Positions 22,711 to 34,252 of a stretch of 64,000 nucleotides of DNA are shown here, one piece after another. Within the stretch, counting starts at the first letter, position 1, and the number at the start of each line of letters is the position of its first letter. The DNA comes from Paramyrothecium sp. XJ0827. Lineage: Eukaryota > Ascomycota > Sordariomycetes > Hypocreales > Stachybotryaceae. The notes beneath the pieces were generated by a model that was not told where the DNA came from, searched no databases, and was given only the letters and a program-made list of their open reading frames with translations. The position numbers and the translations under genes are program-made. The stretch spans positions 3,534,001 through 3,598,000 of the forward strand of contig JAJFPB010000002.1 of assembly GCA_020881915.1 (NCBI GenBank). The letters run 5' to 3'.

Positions 22711-25700
22711 ATGGGGAAACTCATTCGCCTCGAGCTCTTCAGTGCGTTGATCCCAGCTTGGAGCCCATGTCAGCTCTCCTCCAACAGCTTGACTAACTTG
22801 GCGAACTAGACTTCAAGTCCTACAAAGGCCACCACACCCTTTTGTTTGGTGATTCCTACTTCACTTCCGTTATTGGGCCCAATGGATCGGGTAAATCAAA
22901 TTCGTGAGTGGTTTCTTGATTCCCGGTATGGCTGTTCAGGATTGCAAACTGACGCGACACCGCCCTAGCATGGATGCCATCTCCTTCGTTCTCGGCATTA
23001 AATCATCTCACTTGCGCTCTGCTCACCTCAAGGACCTTGTCTACCGCGGTCGCGTTTTAAAAACCTCCAAAATAAACGACGATGGCTCCGCAGAGACCAA
23101 CGGCCATGCAAACGGTCACGCGGACGTTGACGATAAAGCATCTCGCGGCGATCCCAAGACGGCTTGGGTTATGGCAGTCTATGAAGATGATGCCGGCGAC
23201 GAGCAGAAGTGGAAGCGCTCCATTACTAGCCAGGGTGCCAGCGAGTACCGTATCAACGATCGTGTCGTAACCGCCCAGCAGTACAATGCTGCACTGGAGG
23301 CCGAAAACATTCTTATCAAGGCTCGAAATTTTCTTGTATTCCAAGGCGACGTAGAAGCAATCGCTTCACAGTCACCTCAAGACCTTACGCGCCTTATCGA
23401 ACAGATCTCCGGCAGTTTGGAGTATAAAGCTGAATACGAAAAGCTCCAAGTCGAAGCTGATCAGGCTGCGGAGAATCAAAACTTCCAACTCCATCGCCGT
23501 CGCGGTATCAATTCCGAGATCAAGCAGTATCGGGAGCAGAAGCGAGAAGCCGACAACTTTCAGAAGAAGACGGATGAAAGAGACGCAGCTATTGTCAACC
23601 ATAGCCTGTGGAAGCTCTATCATTTCCAGAAGGCAATGGATGAATCAAGTGCGACGATCCATGACCATCAAGAAGACTTGAAAGAATTGCGCCGCAATGT
23701 GGAGGCATTCGAAAAGCGCCTAGAGACTGCTCGCAAGGAACAAAACACCGCCGGCCGCCAAGTTGCGAAAGTGGATAAGGAAATTGGCCTCAAGCTGAAG
23801 AGCATTGAGCAAAAGGAAAATGCTCTTGTTCCAGTAGATGAGAAGGTTCGTGAAGCCTCGCAGCAGGTGGGTAGACTGGAGGATCAGATACAGAAAGTCG
23901 CCAAAGAGCGTGACGAACAAGCCAACATTGTCCACAAGGTCAAGAGGGACATCGAAACTGTTGACAAATCCAAGGATGCTTTCGAAAAAGAAACCAAGCA
24001 GCAGATGAAGTCGCAGGGTCGGGAAATGAGCGATGCCGACCGGAAGGAGTACAACACACTTCGCACTCAGGTGATGTCACGCTCTGGCGCAAACCAAACG
24101 AAACTGGAAAACCTGGAGCGAACTAGGAAAGCAGACGAAGTCACAGTTGACAACCTCAAGGGTAAGGTGGACAGCATATCCGCCGCCATTGAGAAGTTCG
24201 AAGCCGAGTTGGACAGTATCAGCGAGAGACGCACCGCGGCAGAGACAGCATCGAAAGAGCTATCCAACACAATTGCTGGCAAAAAGAAAGCATTCAACCA
24301 GCTTCAGTCAGAGCGCGTGCGTACAAACCAGAAGCGAACTGAGCTGGAAGAGAAATTGGAAGATGTTGCGCGGAAGTTGAGAGAAGCTGATGATGGCCGA
24401 CGCCAGAACGATCGCGAGGTGCGGACCAGGGAAATGGTCTCTGCTCTCAAGCGCATCTTCCCAGGCGTCCGTGGCAGAGTAGGCGACCTCTGCACGCCAA
24501 AACAGAAGAAGTATGACGAAGCCGTAATTGTTGCACTAGGTCGTGAATTTGATGCGGTCGTTGTCGACACCGAAAAGATCGCCGTGGAGTGTGTCCAGTA
24601 CCTCAAGGAACAGCGCTTTCCTCCCATGACATTCATTCCACTCGACAACATCAAAGTCAATGCCGTCAACACCGCCATTAAGGGGTTCTCTGGTGCCAGG
24701 CTGACAATCGACACAATCAACTTTGATTCGTCTGTTGAACGTGCCCTGGCGTATGCCTGTGGTAGCTCAGTTGTTTGCGACAATTTGGATATTGCGAAGC
24801 AAATTTGCTACGAAAAGAGAATCCCAGTCAAGGCTGTCACCTTGGAAGGCTACATTATCCACAAAGCTGGTTTGATGACTGGTGGACGCGGGCCGGAACC
24901 GAAAGGAGGTAAACGTAGGTTCGAGGAAGCTGACGTTCAAAACCTGCAACGCATGGCAGCCAAGCTCAAGGAAGAGCTGGATCGTCTACCAAAGGGAGAC
25001 AGGCACAGCACCCAGGAAGAACCACTCCAAATTGAGCTCTCCGGATTAGAGCGCCGACTGGCTGCGATTAGGGACGAGCTAACGGCACTTAACAAGAACT
25101 ACACAAGCAAAAAGCGGGAGCTTGAAAGCCAGCAGAAATTGCTGCGTGAACTGCAACCAAAATACGAGGAGCAAGCTGCTGCGCTTGATAGAGCCAAGAG
25201 CACAGTACAGCAATTCAGGGACGCAATTGCGCGTGTGGAAGATGAAGTGTTCGCAGACTTTTGCAGGAGGCTTGGATACAGTGATATACGATCCTACGAG
25301 GCCTCTCAGGGTAAACTGGAACAGGAAATCTCGGAAAAGAGAAGCCAGTTTGAGGTTCAAAAGCAGCGGCTGGAAAATCGTCTAAGATGGGAGGTGGATC
25401 GCCACACGGCAACCGAATCACGTATCACGAGAATGCAGGAACATGTCCGACGTCTTAAGCAGGACATCAAGTCATACACAAAGGAAAAAGCCGGGATCGA
25501 AAAATCGATGAAGCTGGAACAGGACGAACTCGAAGCGCTTCACGAAACACTGGATCACCACAAGGCCGACTTAGCAGAGAAGAACGAAAAGGTCAGCGAG
25601 GCCAGAATCGAACTGCAGAAGCGCAGCAAGGATATCGAGGCACGTCAACGGGACATTACTGCTCTAGAGACAACTGTACAGAAGAACAGTGCTAGCAAGT

Positions 25701-26666
25701 CTGCTCTCTTACGGCGCTGTCGTCTTGAACAGATCCAAATACCTCTAGTCGAAGGCACATTAGACAATCTTCCCAACGAGGATGATTTGCTGCGCCAAGA
25801 TCCTGACGCAATGGATGTGGACGGCGAGGATGAGGAGATGATGGATCTAGCCATGGACGACCACGGCATTCAAATCGATTTCAGTGACTTGGACGAGGAG
25901 CTTAAGGATTCGGATGACTCAAGTGTGGAGAACAGGTTGACAGACAAGATCGCGGCGCTCACCTCTGAGTTGGAAAAGCTCAATCCCAACATGAGGGCTA
26001 TGGAGAGACTGGAAGGCGTAGAGTCCAGGTTGAAGCAGACGGACCAGGAATACGAAGAGTCTAAGGCTGTGGCACATGCTGCCAAGGAAGCCTTCAACGA
26101 CATCAAACAAAAAAGATACGAGCTCTTCAACAAGGCATTCACACATATTCAGGAGCAGATATCGAACGTCTACAAGGACCTCACACGCTCCGAAGCATAT
26201 CCTCTTGGTGGGCAAGCATACCTAGATATCGAGGAAGATACGGATATGCCTTACCTGTCTGGCATCAAGTACCACGCAATGCCGCCTCTGAAGCGTTTCA
26301 GAGACATGGAGCATCTCTCCGGAGGAGAAAAGACGATGGCTGCTCTGGCGCTTCTTTTTGCCATTCACAGCTACCAGCCGAGCCCTTTCTTCGTGCTCGA
26401 TGAAGTGGACGCTGCGCTTGACAACGCGAACGTCGACAAGATCAAAAAGTACATTCGAGAGCACGCAGGCCCGGGCATGCAGTTTGTCGTCATCAGTTTA
26501 AAGGCTGGTCTGTTCCAGGACAGCGAGAGTCTGATCGGAGTTTATCGAGATCAAGAGGTCAACAGCTCCAGGACGTTGACTTTGGATGTGAGTGAACCCA
26601 ACAGAGGAACAGTGACAAGGATGGCACGAATGCTAATGACCATGACAGTTGAGAAAATATGCTTGA
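22711..26666 (+). CDS. SMC1: Cohesin subunit Smc1
   Basis: Four exons (22711-22741, 22810-22903, 22969-26587, 26649-26666) encode about 1253 residues, normal for Smc1. The first two introns interrupt the N-terminal ATPase lobe; splicing gives MGKLIRLELFNFKSYKGHH and Walker A GPNGSGKSNS (residues 33-42). Two long coiled coils flank a hinge at about residues 530-680, containing FPGVRGRVGDLC and HKAGLMTGGRG. The ABC signature LSGGEKTMAALALLF is near residue 1157, and Walker B FFVLDEVDAALDNANV follows. The last exon is 18 nt and restores the conserved end DLRKYA. SMSDAISF-type residues after Walker A and DLVYRGRV are specific to Smc1. An acidic insert (DVDGEDEEMMDLAMDD) sits in the C-terminal coil. 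With Smc3 and Scc1/Rad21 it forms the ring that holds sister chromatids together. Confidence 0.97.
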
Positions 26667-27678
26667 GTTTTCGATTCAAGATATTGTACATATAGGGAGA
26701 CTCGGCTCGGTATGATATTTTCATGTTCTTATCTGCTGTGGTAAGAAGTTGATAAGACTAGGGGATGTGACTGCAGTTTGGCAACAACGGTCTACCCTTG
26801 AGACCCAACAAGGGAGAGCGATGGGCGCCAATGCTGTTACGGAGAGAAGCTTTGATTCGTGCATTCAAGTCGCAGCATCAACGTCTCTGTAGACAAGAAA
26901 ATCTACGACACAGTTGCCATGAAGCTGCATGATTCTAGGACGGAACATTGAGACTTTAATGTTGTTGTGCATAATCTCACGTTACAAAAGGAAATATGGG
27001 TATCTTGGGTGAGAAGTGCACACTGGGCGATTCTGCATACGTGATAGTGAATACCTTATCTTTTGAGAGTAAGTTCGTCCATGTAGTAGGGGTTCAGTTA
27101 CGGTGACTACTAGGCACTCCCTCCGTGAAGACGACTACAACACTTAGATTTGTGAGTTATGATATCAAGTAGAAATGCTCCGTTCTGTCCACTCAACCGC
27201 TTTCCAAAATACAAAATACAAAATACATGTTGGTCATGAGGTCGTTCAACAAATGCAAGCAGTGCCTTGAGTAAGGTAACTTATGTCCAGATACCTTAGG
27301 AAGCTCTCAGATGGCACGCCTTGCGACAACCAATGGGCTCCGAGGCGCATGTGGCCAGGCACTATACGAAACCATGATACAAAAGAAAACAAGTACATTC
27401 GCTATACCAAAGGGTTACGAACTGGATATTCCTTGAAACCACTCCATTGCATAAATGACGTGGTTTTCAGGCAACTACACGTTGTGAAGCACCTCGTCAT
27501 GTGTGGTCTTACATGGCGCACGCCGGTTGCACGGGCCCACAATCTGTTCGTTCCGGTAGGCAACTAGGTACTGGGTACCTTAGGTCATCGATCACACTGC
27601 GAACAGGATGCACCTCACTATTCCGCCTCAAACGCAAATCTGTTCTACAACTTTCCCCTTCCACATCCGACCGGCGCG
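26667..27678. other. Intergenic region, SMC1 to TFIIE-alpha
   Basis: About 1.0 kb between tandem genes. It holds a small tandem repeat (27205-27225) and an AGGTACTGGGTACCTTAGGT cluster near 27571-27590, about 90-110 bp before the TFIIE-alpha start. Open frames at 27283-27567 and 27501-27812 are not convincing; the latter overlaps the real start in another frame. Confidence 0.45.
27205..27225. repeat. Three tandem copies of CAAAATA
   Basis: Three perfect head-to-tail copies of the heptamer CAAAATA. It is short and probably replication slippage; no function is evident. Confidence 0.8.
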
Positions 27679-29058
27679 ATGGATTTGGCGGTGACCCTCG
27701 TCAAGTCCGTTATGCGGGCGTTCTACCCAACGCGAGACATCCTCGTCATAGACGCGTTGATTCTGCACGAAGCGTAAGCCAATTCAGGCTTTGTGCGATT
27801 GTCTTTCGCTAAAGTCCTTGCATAGACTGCGCGACGATGACTTGGCCTATCTCATGGCCATCAACACAAAGGATCTTCACAAGATCTGCGGCAAGCTCAG
27901 AGAGGACCGCTTCCTGACAGTGTATGCTAGTCTATAGCATGACTTGCGACGCATCGGACGACTAACAGTTCCAGGCACACGCGATCTGAGCTACGAGAAG
28001 GAAACCCGCGACCGAGCAACCGAACGTGGTACTACATCAATTACCGGCACACGATTGACGCCATCAAATGGCGCGTGTACAACATCGACAAGGAGGTTCA
28101 GGGAACCACTGTGCCGGCGAACGAAAAAAAGCAGTACTTCTGTTCCTTCTGCAAGGCAGAATGGACGGCCATGGAAGTGTTGGACAGCGTCGGCCCCCAC
28201 GGCTTCATCTGCCATCGTTGCCACCACACCCTGACGTTGGAGACAGACCGCAACTCGGGCGGTCATGAGCAGTCGACTCGTCTTAACGACCAGTTCAAGT
28301 TCATCAGCGAACTCCTCCCCAAGATTGACGCCGTCCACATCCCCGAATGCGACTTTGATCGAGCACTATCCAAGGCGCGTCCCGTGGTACGAGACGCCAC
28401 TCACCAACGTGCCGCCACGATACCAGTAGACTCAGGTGGCAACCGGCCCATGGCGGTCAAGGGTTTGACGAACCTAGGGCCTCAATCTATTGCGGTCAAT
28501 ATCTCAACGAGTGAGGGCCAGACGGAAGCAGAGAAGGAGGCAGAAAGAGCTCGGAAGGAAAGGATTGCTAAGCAAAACGCTCTGCCATCGTGGATGTCGA
28601 ATAGTACGGTTACCGGGGAGTCGTTCGCGGGAACCACAGGTGCGGCTGGCGCTACTGATAGGCAACAAGCGGGCTCCAAGTCGACGACACAAGGCAAATC
28701 GATAGACCATACGGCCAGCTCACAGATTGACGACATATTCGAGAAGTTGAAAGCAGAGCAGGCTGCCGAGAGGGCCCGGGAAGCCCAAGGAGACGACGAT
28801 GATGAGGAGGAAGAAGGTTATGACTCGGAAGAGGATGAAGGCGACTTCGAAGATGTACCTGCGACAGGGAACACGTCGAGCATAGCCACGCCGGGCACGC
28901 CGGCGATCAAGCGCGAACCATCTGGAGGCCGGGATGGTGATAGCTCAGATGAGAGGCAAGTGAAGAGGGTCAAGGTAGAACCTGAGATCAAAAAGGAAGA
29001 GGAGGAGAAGGATAGCGATGAGGATGAGGATGAGGAGCTGGAGTTTGAGGACGTTTGA
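27679..29058 (+). CDS. TFA1: Transcription factor IIE alpha subunit
   Basis: Exons 27679-27773, 27826-27921 and 27975-29058 encode about 424 residues. The N-terminal winged helix (residues 1-100) starts MDLAVTLVKSVMRAFYP and includes KDLHKICGKLREDRFL and RTWYYINYRHTIDAIKWRV, the conserved TFIIE-alpha core. A C4 zinc ribbon follows at about residues 119-150, with CSFC and CHRC knuckles. The linker is Ala/Glu/Lys-rich. The C-terminus is very acidic (DDDDEEEEGYDSEEDEGDFE, then a KKEEEEKDSDEDEDEELEFE end), the segment that in other organisms contacts TFIIH. TFIIE recruits and stimulates TFIIH at RNA polymerase II promoters. Each intron falls inside the winged helix. Length is similar to fungal homologues. 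Confidence 0.95.
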
Positions 29059-29935
29059 AAAGACCTCGACATTGCGAGGATGCGGCGGCGTTTGAAAACG
29101 GATTACAATGTACAATACGGTATACCTTGAGCGGCATGGCATAGAGAGTAGCTTTACGGCAAACGGATCACAAAATAATAAGCGTGTGGCAAACTGGGCG
29201 TTCAAACGGTATTCACGAGTTCCTCTGCTTAAGGTATCCGGGGCACCAGGCCAGGCCCGAGACTGTGGAAGTCCGGAGACGGGGGTTGAGCGCCGGGAAA
29301 CGCTGGCGGGAGTTACCTTAGCTTGCCGTACCGTGCCTTATTTAGGGTATTAGAAGCTAAGGTACCTTTTCTCTTTTTCTCTGGGGGTGGGACCCTACGG
29401 TAGAACAGAACGGCCTTTTTGCTTGGCTGCCCCACCTCCCACGATGCTCTCTGACCACACCTACCTTACCTTATGCTCTGAACAGTCTATTACGTAGCAT
29501 AGCAGTCACGTCCCTTGCATGCCCTCCCTCTTCATCAGCGTCATCACCAGCCTTCTCGCATAGCTCGTAAAGAAAACACCGGCCCTTTTCCGGCATCAAT
29601 GTTCTACGAGGCTTGTGTACTTCACTCTTGCACGGGTACCTTAGTATGGAGCTTCCACCTTTGCACTACACTTACCTAACCAAATCCACGAACTCAACAG
29701 CACTTTGACCAGAAACCACCCCAAAGAGACCTCAAAGAAAGCTGCTGAGGAAGACCGAAACTACACTGTACGGCATAATACTGCGGCGAACAAGCCACGG
29801 CGTAACTGCTGCCACCCACGCGATTGTGCAGTGGCCTGTGCTGCTGGTGGGCATATTTTTGAATACGGCATCTCAAACAAAGGGCGCGTCCGAGATTCAC
29901 AGCCATAACAATGAAAGTCCCATGACTCTTTCACC
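29059..29935. promoter_or_regulatory. Promoter region of family X polymerase gene
   Basis: About 0.88 kb. AGGTAC/TACCTT-type elements are dense at 29310-29480, for example CTAAGGTACC near 29359, and another GGTACCTTAG is at about 29635. The 80 bp before the start are Ala/Cys-coding-like noise, with no accepted gene. No RNA gene was seen. Confidence 0.4.
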
Positions 29936-31807
29936 ATGGCTTTACAGCTCCCATCTATCTACCTGCTGCCGACGCATCTCCAGCCGGATGAGCTGCATGA
30001 GCTCGAGGAGCGTATCCCTTCCCTCACGTACGACATCCGCGAGGCCGAGGTCGTGGTGGGCAAGCTCTCCAAGCGGGAGCGTGCCATGTTTGAGCTGCGG
30101 CGCGCCAAGCTGGAAACAGAGCCTTGGTCTGCCCCTGACGAACCGCCGAGCCACAAACGTCGGAGGGTATCACCTCCCGATGAGTCCGCCGAGGTCTCTC
30201 ATACGGGCCCCGGTCTTGATCCGAGCTCCCCAAGCCGGCCAAGAGGTACTGTGAAAGTGGTCAAGCTCTCGTGGCTTACCGAGTCGTTGGAACAAGGCAG
30301 ACCACGGCCACTCGACGATTATCTTCTCTACGAAGGCTACAAACTCCCGCGGAGCCCGGAAATGGAGCTACGGCACAAGTCCAAGACGACAACCAGCCCC
30401 CCGCCAGCAGATCCAAAGGCCTCTGCAGCTCTTATCCTACAACGAGCTGCAGCAGACACCACAGCGTCGCAAAGCACTGTGTCCCGCCACTTTGGTTCCG
30501 CAAGGCCGCAGCTTCACGCGCGTAGGCCTCGGCTACTGCATGAGACGACTTCGGAGCACGATCTGTCCCTGCCTCCTATCCCCGAGTTCTTGACAACGAC
30601 CTACTCCTGCCAGCGACCGACGCCTGTGAATCCTCCCAATGCAGCCTTCATAGAGCAGCTGAAGGAGGTTCGAACGTTGCGAATCCTAGAAGGTGACCAG
30701 ATTGGTGTGCGCGCATACTCTTCCTCGATTGCCGCCTTGGCCGCATATCCGTACCTTCTGCGCGGACCTCATGGTAGGCACGGCCACTCGGGATCCGTAA
30801 CCAAATGCCGGTCGAGACTGACGCACATGTAGACGTTGCTCGCCTACCAGGCTGCGGCCATAAGATCGCCGAGCTGTACCAGCAATGGATTGAGACAGGG
30901 CAACTGGCCGAAACAACAGAGGCGGCCAACGACTCGAGAATGGCAATTCTTCGCTTGTTCTACGAAATCTGGGGTGTGGGAGACACGACAGCCCGAGAGT
31001 TCTATAAGAAAGGTGGGGCATCCATGGCGACCGTTGACATACACAATCATGCTAATTTATTTAGGATGGCGGGATCTGGACGATGTGGTAGAATACGGAT
31101 GGCAAAGCCTCAGTCGGGTACAGCAGATTGGGGTCAAGTACTACGAGGAATTCAAGTCCAAGATTCCGCGACCGGAAGTGGAGAAAATAGCCAGCATTGT
31201 TCTTGAGCACTCGCGGAAGATTGATCCAGGCTTCCAACTTGTCATTGTTGGTGGTTATCGACGAGGGAAAGCTGAGAGTGGCGACGTGGACTTGGTCATC
31301 AGCAACCCGCAGGAAGCTGCGACACTCCACTTTGTCGAGAAGTTGGTCATGAGCCTGGAGAAGGGCAAATACATCACGCATACGCTCATCATGTCTTTGA
31401 AGAACAGCGAGCGAGGCCAGATGCCCGTAGCGTGGAAGGGCGAGGGCGGTGCGGGAACCGGCTTCGATACGCTCGACAAGGCGCTGGTCGTTTGGCAAGA
31501 TCCACATCAGGCGAGGGCGCCGCACCGTCGCGTGGACCTGATCGTCAGTCCGTGGAAGACGGCAGGCTGCGCGGTGCTGGGATGGAGTGGGGGAACGACG
31601 TTCCAGCGCGATGTGCGGCGGTACTGTAAGAAGGAGAAGCGGCTCAAGTTCGACAGCAGCGGCATCCGAAGCCGGATCGACGGCACCTGGGTGGATTTTG
31701 AGGGTGGACCGGCCGGACCAGCACCGGACATGGAGACGGCCGAGAAGATAGTATTCGAAGGGTTAGGGTTGACGTACCGGCCACCCGACGAGCGGTGCAC
31801 AGGATGA
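29936..31807 (+). CDS. POL4: Family X DNA polymerase (Pol4 / mu-lambda type)
   Basis: Exons 29936-30773, 30833-31012 and 31065-31807 encode about 586 residues. The N-terminal 120 residues form a BRCT domain (IYLLPTHLQPDELHELE through VKLSWLTESLEQGRPRPLDD). A Pro/Ser-rich linker follows, then the 8 kDa-like and fingers helices with two helix-hairpin-helix motifs (RLPGCGHKIAELYQQW and IWGVGDTTAREFY). The palm holds GGYRRGKAESGDVDLVIS, with the two metal-binding Asp at about residues 413 and 415, and a third Asp in RRVDLIV near 496. The end, DERCTG, is close to the usual polymerase X C-terminus. Such enzymes fill gaps in non-homologous end joining and base excision repair. The BRCT points to Pol IV/mu/lambda rather than Pol beta; which one cannot be decided here. 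Confidence 0.9.
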
Positions 31808-33353
31808 ATTGGTTTCGTACTCGCGGCCTCGACAGGAAGTGTGGTGCATAAAACCACTCGTGACGCGGATGAGGCTGGAAGTACACATACAAAAAGGCAA
31901 CAGTTCAGCCGCGTCGCAAACCGCGATCTGATCGACCCCGATGGTCCGGAGTGTAGTGTTGGGCCGTCGGCCAAAGTTCACCCGCCGGACTACTCGCTGC
32001 ACGACCTAAATTAGGCCGGCGCACGGCAGATCTACCCGCATCTATAGATGGTGTTAGTACAGGGTGTGCAGAGTGCTCCGCACGCAATACCACGCGCCAA
32101 ATCCCCGTCGTTTGTCGGATGCAGGGAATTTGGAACTCCGCAAAGCTGCTGACGGCAAATGCTTCGAGCCGCCGTTTCTTCCTCAGTATAGTCGCCACGT
32201 GGCGATTGAGGAGTTTCCATAGGCTTCGACAACGGTGGTTCGTGGTAGGCCCACAACCGCGACACGTAATGATGGCCACGGTCTCGAATCATGTAGAGAT
32301 GACGTTGTAGTGAAACCTGCGGCGCGAAACGCTTGTGAGGATAAGGTGTTCCCATCCCATAGCTTCAGTGGCTTGCGGATATCAGACTGTGGGCTGTTAG
32401 TTAAGTGGACCACCAGTCTTGACGACACAAGCAAAAATCGATGATCACTCTTCAACCACTTTGCAAGAGGAATCGGTTCACTTGATTGACTTCGGCTCCT
32501 TGTAGGCTCAACTTCATGTATTATTTTTATACCTATTTTTCATCAGCATAGCCTACGGGAACAGCAGCCTCGCCCTGCATGATGTGACTAGGCTGATATT
32601 CCTTGGGCCCCATTTGTTGAATAACGTACGCTCCAAGGCTGGACACGGGCAAAGCTGCCAGTAGACGATGAGCAAAACCTGGCATTCCCGTGGATAACGC
32701 TACCCACGTTGGCCCGTCGGCCTTGGGAGACTGCTGAGTTTCGTGCTACCGCGTACCTATGCTCGCAAAAAACCCACAGACAACAGACAACAGACGGAAC
32801 ACCGGACATCATCGTTCCCGAAACCACCACCACCACCCCCTGGGCCCCCCAAACATTTCTCCCCGATTGGCAAGGCCGGAGCATATACACCACAGTGTTT
32901 GCGGACCGCTTAGTCACATCCCGCAGGGCCGCGTAGCCACAGCGAGCAAAATACCGTGGTAGGTTGAGGCGGACCGGGCCTCCCCCTTTGGCCGGTCGCC
33001 AGCCCATTTGTCCCCCTTGACGTGATGCTTGCAAAATCGGGCCTGGGGAAGAAGGAGGTGGCCTGGCCTGTGCCTGGCCTGTCTTAACCCTGTCCTGAAG
33101 AGCGGTGGGGAACGGGAATGGGTTGTGTGGAACAGTGGAGTTCGTTTTCTTTTTGTTTCTTAGTCCGCAACGCTGATGCTCTGGCCTGAATCTCCGCAAC
33201 GGCCGCGGCTCGGTTTCTCTCGCCTCTTCTCCTTTAAGACAGCCACGCTTGAAAACCCTCCACGTTCCTTGGCACTTCTTCTCTCACAGCTGTCCTTCAT
33301 TTTTCTGCTGCCATCTCGCCCATTCGTCCAGCACTTACATCAATTCGCCAACA
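31808..33353. other. Intergenic region, POL4 to MAPEG gene
   Basis: About 1.55 kb. No family-like frame was found; the minus-strand frame at 32588-33199 is Pro/Ser/Val-rich noise. Microsatellite-like patches occur at 32765-32795 (CAACAGA-type) and 32822-32837 (ACC repeats). The last 200 bp are CT-rich, consistent with the MAPEG gene leader. Confidence 0.45.
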
Positions 33354-34114
33354 ATGCCTTTCTCACTCGTGGTCCCCGATGAATACGGGTAAGTTTGCGA
33401 GCGCTGGTTCCTCTCCGTCAACCTGGCGTGTCACGCAGCCCTTTCTCTGCTCCTTCGGGCCGTCGGCATACCCTACTCTTCGGCCACAATTCTGTATGCC
33501 CGCTGTGACAGACACTTGTAGAATACAGCGAAAACGGCAAATGCAATTATTTCATTGGCTAATCACCAAAAACGCAGCTACGTACTCGGACTTGCCGCTT
33601 CCACGGCTTTGGTCAACCTGTACCTCTCGAGCAATGTCATGAAGCACCGCAGGGCATCGGGTATCAAGTACCCTCACATGTACGCCTCTTCGGAGCAGGC
33701 CGCCAAGGAACCCGCTGCCTTCAAGTTCAACTGCGGTAAGTTCTTTGCCCTCCGTGGAAACGGCGCAGCCCGCCTCGCTCCGTCACTGATACACCTGTCC
33801 AGCTCAACGCGCTCATGGCAACTTCCTCGAGAACCAGCCTTCGTTCCTCACAAGCCTTCTCATCTGCGGCTTGCGCTGGCCCATTCCCGCCGCTACCCTT
33901 GGCGCTGGGTGGGTTGTCTCCAGGGTCCTGTACGCCATTGGTTACACAAACAATGGACCTGGCGGTAGAGTCTAGTACGTCTCACGGCTCCCTCCAATTT
34001 GCTCCATCAATACTGACGCGGCGTCATAGTGCATCCGCCCTGAGCTCGCTGAGCACCTTGGCCCTGGCTGTCATGGCCATCACTTCTTCCGTTATGTACG
34101 TCCGGGGCAATTGA
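33354..34114 (+). CDS. MGST3: Microsomal glutathione S-transferase 3-like (MAPEG)
   Basis: Four exons (33354-33388, 33578-33735, 33803-33974, 34030-34114) encode about 149 residues, the usual MAPEG size. The N-terminus is MPFSLVVPDEYG, followed by a first membrane helix (YVLGLAASTALVNLYL). Splicing of exons 2 and 3 restores the family signature FNCAQRAHGNFLENQPSF, which lines the glutathione site between helices. Three further hydrophobic helices follow, ending SSVMYVRGN. This is the MGST3/FLAP branch: integral membrane proteins of the ER or mitochondrial outer membrane with glutathione transferase or peroxidase activity. Intron 1 is 189 bp, unusually long for this window, and is the only one above 130 bp. 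It converges with ECM14, 138 bp away. Confidence 0.92.
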
Positions 34115-34252
34115 GCCGGGTCATCGTTAGCATGCTGGCAAGCGTCTGCGTGTCGAGGTCTTTTTGTAATTACGTTCCCCTGGAATCATATAGTGCTTCA
34201 AAGCCGCGGCAAAATAAATGTGCCGAAAAACAACCACTCATGAATCAATGCC

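Noticed and set aside
32588..33199. 203-codon minus-strand frame upstream of the MAPEG gene
   Set aside because: Low-complexity composition over a promoter-like CT-rich region; no recognisable domain.
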